IMG/VR virus record: IMGVR_UViG_3300006735_000094 | Coordinates: 1 to 35,586 of that record | Length of the DNA: 35,586 bases | DNA from: a virus | Direction: 5' to 3' (one strand) | Shown: positions 1 through 8,950 of the stretch, piece by piece | Layout: the number at the start of each line of letters is the position of its first letter | Position numbering within the stretch: position 1 is the stretch's first letter | Position numbers and translations under genes: made by a program | Notes under the pieces: model-generated | Databases searched by the model: none | What the model saw: the letters and a program-made list of their open reading frames with translations, nothing else | Told to the model about the DNA's origin: nothing

Positions 1-3000
1 AATTTACCGAAACTGAGTTATGACCGCGCCCTGGAAGGCGAAAAAGCCGGATTAAGTAAGTACCAGATTTACGAGGAAACGGGATTTTGGAAGGGTCCAG
101 AAGGTGATTGGCGTTTTGAGATCGATGACAAGGACATCAAATTTAAGCCGGAAGCTCTAAAATCCTTTGAGGAAATCATGGAGCAAGAGCTGTTGATCGG
201 AGCGCCTGGCGAGGTTGAAAGATTGAAGCGTGTTCGCTATGCACCGATCACTGATGTAGTCGAACATCCAGAGCTGTTTGAAGCCTACCCTGAGCTAAAA
301 GATTATTACATTAAGATTGATCCTGAAGGTGAATGGCGCGGTGGCGGAACCGCAAGAGGATACCAAAGCGGCAGGGGTGAAACCGTACCGTTGCCAGATG
401 GCACAGACGGGACCAGGCCCGTGATTATGCTAATGGCGCCGACCAGAGAATCAGAAATATCACGGCTTGAAACTCTGATAGAAGGCAAAAAAGGGTATCT
501 TTCCAACAAAATGGATGAGCTGGCAATGTTGGAAGGTCGCACAGATAGAAATGTAAAATTTGGTGAGGGAGAAGTAGATAAAAAATTACAGAAACTAATT
601 ATTGATGAAGAAAAAGCCATTGCAGGAATTGAAACCCAGCTGCAAAAGCTACGCGATGGCGGCCAGCCAGACATACCGTTTGCTGTTCGATCCACGTTGA
701 CCCATGAGCTGCAACATGCAGTCCAGGATATTGAAAATTTTCCGCGTGGCGGAAGTCCAGCAGCTGCTGAAATGCAGACTGAAACAGCAATCAAGCAGCT
801 GGCAGAGCAAACAGGAAAAACTTTAACTGAAGTGAAGCAAGCCGTAGCAAGCAGAAACTACACGCTTTCAAAAGTTGCGGCACTCGACAAAATCCTCTAT
901 TTGCAATTTTTGCAGCGTTTTAAAAACAGCGACAATCCAACCAGGTCGGCGCGGCTCATCAATAACAGCAGTTTAAATTATGAAATGACCATGGCAGATG
1001 AGCGATGGTTAGGGCCTCAGCCCAGCCGCCGCAACATCCCAAAATATGGCGATTATCTACGGCGCAAGGCGGAGCTATACCAGGCCAAGGTCATTGACAA
1101 CATTTTGAAACGTGAGGAATCCGGCCAAGGTCATTATAACGCTTTTCAGGATGCACTAAATTCGGTGCTGAAATACGAAGACAAACGCGGAAAAGTCGAT
1201 GTTTCTAATTTAAGCGTTAGAAATTACGATCCTCGGTTTATTGGAAACGCAAAATTTTATGAAGGTCGGCAAATCAGTTTGGAAAACAATGAGCGCCTGG
1301 CAAACCCTGACGAGATCATTCAGCCCAACTGGATGGCAATTCCTGAAAATGTTTTAAAGAACGCAATCAAGCGGCTTAGTAAGGAAGCAGATCAGTACGT
1401 AGGTGAGCAAAAAGTATTAAGCAAAGTCGAGGATGCGACAAAGCGGCTGGAAATACTTAGGCGCGACAACCCGTTTGATTATCAAACTGAGCTGTATTAT
1501 CGGCTGGCGGGTGAAGCGGAAGCCAGGGCGGTGCAAAGTCGTTTTGAAACATCTACAGCTTTGTCAAATTTGACTAAGGAATTTGATATTTACGAAGCTG
1601 ATAATGGGCTTTTTAAAATTAAAAGCGGCACAAATGATTTAACGCCAACAGAATTTAAATCACGCGAAGAGGCACAAAAGTATTTGGAGAAAGAGCTAGG
1701 TTTTGAGGATCGAATTCCTACCGCCATGCAGGATTATGGTGGCGCGTATGACCGCAATCCTGAGCAGCTGGCATTCTATTATCCCCGCGATCAAGTCCCT
1801 ACCGTTCCAGCAGCTGCCGCCGTTAATGTACCAAAATCAGACGTAGGTTTTACCAGCCCCGCGCTGCGCGTGATCATGGAAAGCAACAGGGAGCAGCTGC
1901 CGAAAGAGCAATGGCTGAAATTCCTGAAAGGCAACGGCGTTAAAGATGATGAGCTGGAATTTTCCGGCCTGGGCGAATGGCTGAAGCAGCAGAAAGGCCA
2001 AGTAAGCCGTGCCGATCTGGAAGAGTATATGACCACGCAAAACCAGCTGAAGATTGAGGAAGTTGTTTATGGTGGCATGGATGAGGATGTTTTGGTGCAG
2101 CGTTACATAGAAGATGTAACAAACCGATCCGACACATTAAGAATTGGCGATCTGCCAGAATTTGAGGATGAGATTGCTGGAGAGGTCGATAAATTAGTGG
2201 AGGATTGGAAAGGCGGGTATAGCTTAGTTTCTGGACTGCACAATAATGTCATTTTAGATGCAGACATGAATAGGCCCAGGTTAAACACAGAAGATGAAGC
2301 AAGGGCGTTTTTTGAAAATCACACAAAAAATATTCATGTAGTTGTAGATGAAAATGGTGAATTTATGCGGCTCAGGGACGGTGATATAAGTTTTTTTCAA
2401 AGCCAAAGCAGGGCCGACCAGGAAATTGAATTTGCTGCGGAAAGTGACGCCCGCACAATGACACAAGAAGATTTAAGACAAGCATTGAATATTGAAGGTG
2501 ATGAAAAAGCATTTGGCCCTGTTAAATATCCACAAGCCGACCTAAGCCTACCAGGTCAGCGGGACGAATACCGCGAGCTGGTGCTTTATTGGGATAAGCC
2601 AGGCCAGCCATCGATGCCTAAAGGGTTTAGTGTTAAAGAGGTTCCAACAGGATCCGGCAAATTTACCATTGTAGATGAGGATGGTTCTATTGTTGACAGA
2701 ACCTCATACGATACAGAAGCAGAGGCAATCGAAGCATTTAATAAATTTTTTGAAATAGAAAAAGGTACTGAATCCCTTTGGATGGGATCCCATCAATACA
2801 CGGACAAACCTAATCCCTTGCTGCATATCCGATTCAGTGAGCGCAGAGATTCAGCTGGCGAGCGCATCCTGGTGATCGAAGAAATCCAGAGTGATATTGC
2901 AAAACGTGGCCAGAAAAAAGGTTTCCGGCCTAAAGGGTTTGAAGCAACAAACAAAAAAATTAAACAGCTGGAAGCAGAAAAAGAGGCAAACACAGAAAAG

Positions 3001-4074
3001 TTTTTGGAGTTTCAAGGTATGTCAGCCAATGAAAGAGAACAGGCTGGCATGACTCAAGACGCTTATGATGCTTTAATAGCAAGGGATTCTAAAATTGATG
3101 AGCTGATAGAGGCGGAACAGCTGGCAATGATAGAGCTGCCGCCTGGTACTAAAAAAAGCCGCGAAAAAAGGCCAGGGGCGCCAGAAATGTTTTTGGTTCA
3201 GACTCCCCAAAAATACGAAAACCGTGATCTGTTTTACGGAATGACTGCACAAGAAGCTGAAAATAACGCTAAATATTTTATTAAATCAGTGCAGGAAAAG
3301 GGCTTGGACCGCGGCCCGTTCATTATGGATACCAAAGATTACATGGAGCTGGGCCTCAAGCGCATGATCCTCTGGGCGTCAGAAAACGGGTTTGAGAAGA
3401 TTGCCTGGACCACGGGCGAGCAGCAGATGAAGCGTTACAATCAGCTGGTCGAGGGTATTCAAGAGCTTACCGTGGCAAAGAAAAAAGATGGTTCAGAACA
3501 GTATCGAATAATGGGCCAGGGCGTAGGTGAAGAAAATATGGATTCAGGTGATATTTCGCGCAGCCAATTAGATGAATATGTAGGCGAGCAACTTGCGGCA
3601 AAAATAGAAGATGATTTTAACACGCGCACTGATCCAGAGGTGGATCTGGCGCCTAGCGGTGACGCCTATGACATGATTGAGGTTCCCGTTGACGATTTAA
3701 AACTGCCAAAGGATCCGCGACATTTTTTGATGATTGCTTACGACAAAGTGCTGAAAAACGCGGCGCAGAAACTAGGCAAGAAATATGACGCTAAGGTAGG
3801 GGTTGGGGATTTGACAGTAGAGGAAGCGCCGATGGTGAAACTGCCAGGCCAGGAAAACGTGCCAGATGCTCAAGTCAAATATGGAATGGGTAAGCCTATA
3901 CAAGAAAAAGTTTGGACCCTGAACCTTTCCGAAAAACTAAAATCAGCAGCAGAAAAAGGATTGCCGTACATGGCCGTAGTGCCGCCCGCTGCCATGATGA
4001 TGAACCAGGAACAGGACCGCACCCCAATAAACCGAGCAGCTGCTCGCCCTATTATGGAAAATTATGCTAACTAA
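1..4074 (+). CDS. Large polyvalent protein (LPD23-like, HELQH zincin motif), 5'-truncated
   Basis: The frame is open from base 1, so this is the C-terminal 1357 residues of a longer protein; the ATG at 178 is internal. The segment YEETGFWKGPEGDWRFEI (from about residue 22), the HPELFEAYPEL stretch and a HELQH motif (encoded by 703-717, about residue 235) followed by RGGSP match what I know of the large polyvalent protein-associated domain 23. A second conserved block lies further on: IEEIQSD near residue 960, a block near 1105-1140 with AWTTGEQQ and RY, and YDKVLKNAAQKLGKKY near 1247, all typical of phage polyvalent proteins. Such proteins are thought to be packaged and injected with the DNA to act on host defences or metabolism; that role is family-level inference. 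HExxH suggests a zinc peptidase-type fold, but activity is unproven. It lies directly before the portal gene. Domain assignment is fairly sure, function is not. Confidence 0.8.
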   Translation, partial: NLPKLSYDRALEGEKAGLSKYQIYEETGFWKGPEGDWRFEIDDKDIKFKPEALKSFEEIMEQELLIGAPGEVERLKRVRYAPITDVVEHPELFEAYPELKDYYIKIDPEGEWRGGGTARGYQSGRGETVPLPDGTDGTRPVIMLMAPTRESEISRLETLIEGKKGYLSNKMDELAMLEGRTDRNVKFGEGEVDKKLQKLIIDEEKAIAGIETQLQKLRDGGQPDIPFAVRSTLTHELQHAVQDIENFPRGGSPAAAEMQTETAIKQLAEQTGKTLTEVKQAVASRNYTLSKVAALDKILYLQFLQRFKNSDNPTRSARLINNSSLNYEMTMADERWLGPQPSRRNIPKYGDYLRRKAELYQAKVIDNILKREESGQGHYNAFQDALNSVLKYEDKRGKVDVSNLSVRNYDPRFIGNAKFYEGRQISLENNERLANPDEIIQPNWMAIPENVLKNAIKRLSKEADQYVGEQKVLSKVEDATKRLEILRRDNPFDYQTELYYRLAGEAEARAVQSRFETSTALSNLTKEFDIYEADNGLFKIKSGTNDLTPTEFKSREEAQKYLEKELGFEDRIPTAMQDYGGAYDRNPEQLAFYYPRDQVPTVPAAAAVNVPKSDVGFTSPALRVIMESNREQLPKEQWLKFLKGNGVKDDELEFSGLGEWLKQQKGQVSRADLEEYMTTQNQLKIEEVVYGGMDEDVLVQRYIEDVTNRSDTLRIGDLPEFEDEIAGEVDKLVEDWKGGYSLVSGLHNNVILDADMNRPRLNTEDEARAFFENHTKNIHVVVDENGEFMRLRDGDISFFQSQSRADQEIEFAAESDARTMTQEDLRQALNIEGDEKAFGPVKYPQADLSLPGQRDEYRELVLYWDKPGQPSMPKGFSVKEVPTGSGKFTIVDEDGSIVDRTSYDTEAEAIEAFNKFFEIEKGTESLWMGSHQYTDKPNPLLHIRFSERRDSAGERILVIEEIQSDIAKRGQKKGFRPKGFEATNKKIKQLEAEKEANTEKFLEFQGMSANEREQAGMTQDAYDALIARDSKIDELIEAEQLAMIELPPGTKKSREKRPGAPEMFLVQTPQKYENRDLFYGMTAQEAENNAKYFIKSVQEKGLDRGPFIMDTKDYMELGLKRMILWASENGFEKIAWTTGEQQMKRYNQLVEGIQELTVAKKKDGSEQYRIMGQGVGEENMDSGDISRSQLDEYVGEQLAAKIEDDFNTRTDPEVDLAPSGDAYDMIEVPVDDLKLPKDPRHFLMIAYDKVLKNAAQKLGKKYDAKVGVGDLTVEEAPMVKLPGQENVPDAQVKYGMGKPIQEKVWTLNLSEKLKSAAEKGLPYMAVVPPAAMMMNQEQDRTPINRAAARPIMENYAN

Positions 4075-4252
4075 AAAAATTGAAGATGTTAAGGAGCTGG
4101 TAAGGTTCCTTGGTGACAACCGCGTGGCCCGTTTTAAAGGCATGGGTATCGAGGTGGATCTGCATCCAGATGTATCAGCAATGATGGAGCAGCCGCCACA
4201 ATTAAACGATCAGCAGCTGCAAGATGAATACTTGAACAGGAGGGCGATATGA
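4064..4252 (+). CDS. Small protein between polyvalent protein and portal
   Basis: A 62-residue protein that I do not recognise. It overlaps the end of the polyvalent gene by 11 bases and ends in an ATGA overlap with the portal start at 4249, so it is almost certainly translated as part of the head operon. The N-terminal half is mixed (KKIEDVKELVRFLGDNRVARF) and the C-terminal half is Gln- and Asp-rich. There is no signal peptide or membrane segment. The last codons contain the perfect AGGAGG ribosome-binding site used by the portal gene. It could be a small head or connector accessory protein, but only its position suggests that. Confidence 0.75.
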   Translation: MLTKKIEDVKELVRFLGDNRVARFKGMGIEVDLHPDVSAMMEQPPQLNDQQLQDEYLNRRAI

Positions 4253-6117
4253 GTTTCTGGTGGCAAAAAGATGAAAACGAACTTGGCAGCGCGGTTGCCG
4301 ATATTATTTACAAGCTGAAGGAAGATCATTATGGCCGATTTACCATGAATCTCGACATGCTCCGCATGTATACGCAACGGGATTATGAAGCCCTGGATCG
4401 TTTTAATCCAGAGGCCCGCGCCATGAATCTCAGAGCTGAAGATTTTAGGATGCGGTTGAATGTGATTGGCAACATGGTGGACACGCTCACCTCGCGGATC
4501 GGCAAGTCGAAGCCGCGCCCGATGTACCTTACCAAGCGCGGTGATTATAAGTTGCGCCAAAAGGCCAGGCTGCTAGGCGATATGATGGAAGGTGTATTTC
4601 ATCAGACCAATCTTTTTCGGTTAATGCCAAATGTATTTATGGACAGCTGCATTTTTGACATTGCGGCCTTGAAAGTAGGGCGTGATGGCCAGGATCTTTT
4701 TACGGAGCGCGTTTTTCCTAATGAACTGGTTTGGGATATTGACAGCGCCATGTATTCAGGAATGCCGCCAGCACTGCATCAGATCAAATCGATGCCGATG
4801 GAAACGCTTATTATGATGTATCCTGAAGCAGAGGCCGACATCCGTTTTATGGCAGAACAGATTAGTAATTATGACGGTGAAGAGGGGCGTGAAGCGGACA
4901 TGCTGGAAGTTATTGAATCCTGGCATTTGCCCTCAGTCATGGGCGGCGATGACGGGCTGCACTGCATCACCATGAAGGATCTAGTTTTAAGCTCAGAGCA
5001 ATATGATTATGACCGTTACCCGTTTGTTTTCTTAAAATGGGGTGAGGCTGGAATCGGATTTGCTGGAATATCCCTGGCCGAGCAGCTGAAGAATGTTCAG
5101 TTTGAGATTAATAAACTTTGCTTACGGATCCAGCAAGCCATGCACCTTCTCAGCGTGCCGTGGGTTTTTGTCCAGGCTGGCAGCCGCGTAGTCGATTCGC
5201 ACCTTAGAAATGTACCTGGTTCAATTATTTCCTACGTAGGTCAGCCGCCCGTCACCTACACGCCCCAGGCGATGCACCCTGAAGTCTACGCGCACCTGGA
5301 TCGATTGTTTCAACGGGCTTATGAAATTGCTGGCGTATCCGAACTATCTGCAACAGGGAAAAAGCCCGCGGGCCTGGAAAGCGGCGCCGCATTGCGAGCA
5401 TATCATGACATTGAAACCGAGCGTTTCATTTCCGTAGCGCAGCGTTATGAAAATGCTTTTATGGATGCAGCTCAATGGTTCATGGATCTGGCTCAGGAAA
5501 TCGTAGCAGAAAGCGGATCTTTTCCTGTTAATGGGATTGCTCACCGCACCATGCGGACCATCGATTTCAAAGATATTAAGATGGCAGAAAAAGATTATAT
5601 CCTGCAACCGTACCCCGTCAGTCTGTTGCCATCCACCCCAGCCGGAAGGCTTCAGGCGGTTTCCGAGCTGGTCAATAATCAGATTATTACAGATCCAGGC
5701 CAGATTGTGCGGCTCTTGGATTTTCCAGATTTACAATCCGTTACAAGCCTGGTCGAAACCCAGGAAAATGATGTCGATTGGCGCATTCAGGAAATTGAAG
5801 ATAATGGAATTTACCATGGGCCTGAGCCTGTCATGAATCTTCAATATGCCAGCCAGCGCATGATCCAGGCATACCTGGAAGGTCAACAGGATGGAATGGA
5901 ACTGGATAAATTAAATTTGATGCTGCTTTTTATCGATGAATGTCAGCAGCTGATGCAACAATCTGCAAATGTTGCCCAGGCTCCGGCGGCCCCAGGCGAG
6001 CAGCCCGCCCAGCTGCCGGAGTCACCCCAGGCTGAAGGGGGCCAAACCCCGCCGAGTATGGCGGACATAATGGGCGGCGCACCAGCCACGCCACCCGCTG
6101 AATCCTTACCCGCATAA
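4249..6117 (+). CDS. Portal protein
   Basis: This 622-residue protein is of portal size. It has the usual pattern: an N-terminal helical part with many Met and Arg residues, a central region with FLKWGEAGIGFAGISLAEQLKN and a series of amphipathic helices, then the stretch GVSELSATGKKPAGLESGAA, which I recognise from podovirus-type portals. The last 45 or so residues are low-complexity Pro/Ala/Gln. As the dodecameric ring at one capsid vertex, a portal would be the DNA entry channel and the TerL docking site. A perfect AGGAGG lies 5-6 bases ahead of the ATG. The order polyvalent protein, portal, scaffold, capsid supports the call. There are no transmembrane segments. The call is confident by pattern and context, though no search was run. 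Confidence 0.85.
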   Translation: MSFWWQKDENELGSAVADIIYKLKEDHYGRFTMNLDMLRMYTQRDYEALDRFNPEARAMNLRAEDFRMRLNVIGNMVDTLTSRIGKSKPRPMYLTKRGDYKLRQKARLLGDMMEGVFHQTNLFRLMPNVFMDSCIFDIAALKVGRDGQDLFTERVFPNELVWDIDSAMYSGMPPALHQIKSMPMETLIMMYPEAEADIRFMAEQISNYDGEEGREADMLEVIESWHLPSVMGGDDGLHCITMKDLVLSSEQYDYDRYPFVFLKWGEAGIGFAGISLAEQLKNVQFEINKLCLRIQQAMHLLSVPWVFVQAGSRVVDSHLRNVPGSIISYVGQPPVTYTPQAMHPEVYAHLDRLFQRAYEIAGVSELSATGKKPAGLESGAALRAYHDIETERFISVAQRYENAFMDAAQWFMDLAQEIVAESGSFPVNGIAHRTMRTIDFKDIKMAEKDYILQPYPVSLLPSTPAGRLQAVSELVNNQIITDPGQIVRLLDFPDLQSVTSLVETQENDVDWRIQEIEDNGIYHGPEPVMNLQYASQRMIQAYLEGQQDGMELDKLNLMLLFIDECQQLMQQSANVAQAPAAPGEQPAQLPESPQAEGGQTPPSMADIMGGAPATPPAESLPA

Positions 6118-6119
6118 TT

Positions 6120-7046
6120 ATGGAAGATTTACAAGGACAGGAAACCGTAGAGGCGCCGATCCAGGAAGATATAGACGCGGCGCAGATTAATGAATGGATA
6201 GAGGACCATATACCCTCTGAAGAGGCCGAGGTCGAAGTAGATCAGCAGGAATTTGATGCAGATCCTGAAGTGCCTCTGGAAGTAGTGCCGCCGCCGGAAG
6301 ACGAGCCGGAAGCGGAAGCAGCTGCACCAGAAAAAGAAACATCGACCAGCAAAGCATTTTTAAAACAAGCAAAAAAAGAGCGCGAGCTGCAAGCCCAGCG
6401 TGAAGAGCTGAAAAAAATGCAGGATGAGCTGAAGCCTTTCATGGATGCAAAAAAAGCCGCGGAATCCGGCGATATGCTTGGCGCCATGAATCAAGTCGGC
6501 TGGAACTATGAACAGGCTACCAACCAGGTGCTGAATGATGGGAAGCCTCAGCAGCAAAACCAGGCATTAAATCCTGAACTAGAAAAACGATTATCAGCAT
6601 TTGAGGAATCACAGAAAAAACAGCAAATTGATAACTATCTGGCAAACCTAAAAAACATTGTAGATTCCGATGATAATTATCAACTGATACGATCAAAATG
6701 GGATGATACAGTCCCGATGATTCTTCAGCTGCAAGAAATTGAGGCAAAAGAAAGCGGAAAATTACGCGATCATAATAATTTGCTTGACGATATTGAGAAA
6801 TATTATGAGGATATTGTCATAAGTCTTGCTGGATCAGCAAAACTTTCAGACAAAATCGGGCTGAAGGATGCAGCCCAGAGTACCCCCCAGGAAACGCCAT
6901 CCGATAATTCTCCAAGGAAAAGACCGAGAACGCTCAGAAACAGTGTTTCGCGGCCCTCTCCGCCAGCTACGCGGGAGCCGAAAACACGCCGAGAGCGTAT
7001 CGAAGCAGCTCTTGCCGTGTTCGACTCACAAGGGAGGTCCGCATGA
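6120..7046 (+). CDS. Capsid scaffolding protein (putative)
   Basis: A 308-residue protein lying between portal and major capsid protein, which is the standard place for a scaffold. Residues 15-75 are very acidic (Glu/Asp/Pro). A strongly predicted coiled coil follows at about 80-115, rich in Lys, Gln and Glu. The C-terminal 45 residues are basic (PRKRPRTLRN and later TRRERIEAAL), resembling the basic helix-turn-helix that scaffolds use to bind the inner capsid surface. The gene starts only two bases after the portal stop. No protease domain is visible, so it appears to be a pure scaffold without a fused maturation protease. Assignment rests on position, charge pattern and size, because scaffolds share little sequence. 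Confidence 0.75.
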   Translation: MEDLQGQETVEAPIQEDIDAAQINEWIEDHIPSEEAEVEVDQQEFDADPEVPLEVVPPPEDEPEAEAAAPEKETSTSKAFLKQAKKERELQAQREELKKMQDELKPFMDAKKAAESGDMLGAMNQVGWNYEQATNQVLNDGKPQQQNQALNPELEKRLSAFEESQKKQQIDNYLANLKNIVDSDDNYQLIRSKWDDTVPMILQLQEIEAKESGKLRDHNNLLDDIEKYYEDIVISLAGSAKLSDKIGLKDAAQSTPQETPSDNSPRKRPRTLRNSVSRPSPPATREPKTRRERIEAALAVFDSQGRSA

Positions 7047-7068
7047 TGTCTAAACAACGGAGATTTAT

Positions 7069-8298
7069 ATGGCATCTGCAACCACGCTTTCCAATTGGGA
7101 TGCGGCATTAAAACAATATTATAGAAATAAGGCGGTTGATGATCTTGTTTACAAGAGTCATCCGCTGATGGAATTACTTCCAAAAGACACAAAATTTCGC
7201 GGGCGCAACATGCCTATTCCAATTATTTATGGAAGAGGGCAAGGGGTTTCTAGCACGTTTTCAACCGCCCAAACCAACGCATCAGCATCAAAAATTGATG
7301 ATTTTCTGCTTACCCGTGTATCAAAATACGGTGTAGCAACAATTTCGGGTGAAGCTGTCGCTGCTTCAGAGGGTGATCGATATGCTTTTTTATCGGCCAG
7401 CACCACAGAAATTGACAACATCATCAAGTCTGTTGGCGATTCAATTGCCAAAGGATTGTATGGCGATGGATCCGGCGCAATTGGTCAGATTGCCTCGACC
7501 ACAACCATAGGATCAACCTCATGCGATTTAGAAGATCCAAGTACGGTTTTCAATTTTGAGGTTGGAATGAAGCTCGATCTTTCTGGAACCAAAAGTGGTG
7601 GATCCGTAAGATCAAACCAAACAACCATCACCGCGGTTGACCGTTCCAAGTTTAAGCCTGGCGATACCGACCAGCTTACGGCCTCGGCCAATTGGAATGC
7701 TAACTCAGGAGCGACAGGGGATTACCTTTATCAAGAAGGTGATTATGATGCAGTCATAACGGGTCTTGATGCCTGGGTTCCTTCCAGCTCGCCATCCAGC
7801 GCGTCCTTTTTCGGCGTAGATCGTTCAGTCGATCCAACCCGTTTAGGCGGACAGCGTTATGATGGATCCTCGGATACCATCATCGAGGCGTTAATCGAAG
7901 GAATGGCAATCACGGCCAGGGAAGGCGGACACCCAGATCACATTTTCCTTTCATTTGCAGAATTTGTGAAACTGGAAAAAGCACTTGGCGCACAAGTTAA
8001 GCGTGAGGTGAAACGTAGTGATTCACTTTCCGGCTATGACAGTCTTGACTTAATCGGCCCATCTGGAACGGCAAAAGTTATTCCAGATAAAGATTGTGCT
8101 GATGGAGTTGCTTACATTCTGGAAATTGGAACCTGGACATTAGCCTCAATCGGTGAAGTCGTTCAGCTCACGCAACTCGATGGAAATCGCGTTTTGCGCC
8201 AGGCAAGTGATGACGGTATTGAAGTGAGAGTGCATTCATACGCGCAGCTCGGATGTTCAGCACCAGGTTGGAATTGCCGCGTGACGCTCCCATCTTAA
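7069..8298 (+). CDS. Major capsid protein (HK97-fold type)
   Basis: A 409-residue protein following the scaffold, with an ACGGAG ribosome-binding site. The N-terminus (WDAALKQYYRNKAVDDLVY, then PLMELLPKD) and the later IIEALIEGMAITAREGGHPD segment are typical of a group of HK97-like phage major capsid proteins. Residues around 150-235 form a Thr/Ser/Gly-rich beta region (EVGMKLDLSG, then AVDRSKFKPGDTDQ) that looks like an inserted domain in the capsid fold. There is no N-terminal prohead-protease delta domain, which fits a separate scaffold. It is followed by a decoration-type protein with a good AGGAG site. The capsid role is confident; the exact family is not. Confidence 0.85.
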   Translation: MASATTLSNWDAALKQYYRNKAVDDLVYKSHPLMELLPKDTKFRGRNMPIPIIYGRGQGVSSTFSTAQTNASASKIDDFLLTRVSKYGVATISGEAVAASEGDRYAFLSASTTEIDNIIKSVGDSIAKGLYGDGSGAIGQIASTTTIGSTSCDLEDPSTVFNFEVGMKLDLSGTKSGGSVRSNQTTITAVDRSKFKPGDTDQLTASANWNANSGATGDYLYQEGDYDAVITGLDAWVPSSSPSSASFFGVDRSVDPTRLGGQRYDGSSDTIIEALIEGMAITAREGGHPDHIFLSFAEFVKLEKALGAQVKREVKRSDSLSGYDSLDLIGPSGTAKVIPDKDCADGVAYILEIGTWTLASIGEVVQLTQLDGNRVLRQASDDGIEVRVHSYAQLGCSAPGWNCRVTLPS

Positions 8299-8310
8299 TA
8301 GGAGAAAACG

Positions 8311-8691
8311 ATGGCCAATAAAACCTTTTATGATGTTCAGGCGGTTAATCCCCACGTTAAGATTTTAGCCGGATCCTTTACCACGAATAACACTTCTAAT
8401 CCAGTCCCCGCGAATAACACGGGGGCAGGATGGTCGGTTGCTCGAACAGGTACGGGTGAGCTAACGGTAACGCTTGAGGATTCTTATCCTGGATTGATTT
8501 CGGCACAAGTATCGCTGGCTTTAAACGCAGCTGGCGATTCAAAATGTCAATTTGGCGCCATCGATGTCACAACAGCTAAAACCGTGGTGATTAGAACCAT
8601 CACGGGAACAGCTGCCGCGGACATTGCAGCCAATGCAAACAATCGCGTCCATTTTTGTTTGATTCTTAGAAATACCTCTTTAACTCAATAA
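8311..8691 (+). CDS. Small virion protein, likely capsid decoration or head accessory
   Basis: A 126-residue protein that is almost entirely beta-type sequence: Thr/Val/Ser/Asn rich, with alternating pattern and few charged residues. The layout, an N-terminal KILAGSFTTN segment, a Gly-rich GAGWSVARTGTGELTVTLED stretch and a final VHFCLILRN, resembles small capsid-decoration or accessory proteins encoded directly after the capsid gene in marine-type phages. It has a strong AGGAG site at 8300 and lies 12 bases after the capsid gene. There is no signal peptide or membrane segment. Function is inferred from position and composition only; it could equally be a small tail component. Confidence 0.65.
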   Translation: MANKTFYDVQAVNPHVKILAGSFTTNNTSNPVPANNTGAGWSVARTGTGELTVTLEDSYPGLISAQVSLALNAAGDSKCQFGAIDVTTAKTVVIRTITGTAAADIAANANNRVHFCLILRNTSLTQ

Positions 8692-8701
8692 GGGGGATTT
8701 C

Positions 8702-8941
8702 ATGAAGCGCGGAATGGACACAGGAACCGCGATCATGATCGGCATGTCACCGAAACGGGGCGGCGAAGATGAAGCCGCCTCGGTAGGTTACGATGGCGAA
8801 ATGATCGAGGAAGAGGAAATGGAATATGAATATTCTGATGACCAGCTGGCAATGGCTGATGAGTTGATGAGCGCGATGAAAGCGGGAGACTCTGAGGCGG
8901 TACTGGATGCGTTTCACGGAATATACATGTCATATTCTTAA
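8702..8941 (+). CDS. Small acidic protein of the head operon
   Basis: A 79-residue protein that I do not recognise. It has a GGGGG ribosome-binding site 5 bases ahead of the ATG. Residues 21-45 are strongly acidic, with a run of Glu around EEEEMEYEYSDDQ, and the C-terminal half is predicted helical (LAMADELMSAMKAGDSEAVLDAFHGIYMSY). Its location between decoration and connector genes suggests a virion or assembly role, for example a chaperone or plug binding basic surfaces. That is inference from charge and context. Confidence 0.7.
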   Translation: MKRGMDTGTAIMIGMSPKRGGEDEAASVGYDGEMIEEEEMEYEYSDDQLAMADELMSAMKAGDSEAVLDAFHGIYMSYS

Positions 8942-8950
8942 AACCTAGCC

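Noticed and set aside
306-794. 162-residue minus-strand ORF
   Set aside because: It lies opposite the conserved HELQH region of the polyvalent protein; low-complexity Ser-rich translation is typical of a shadow frame.
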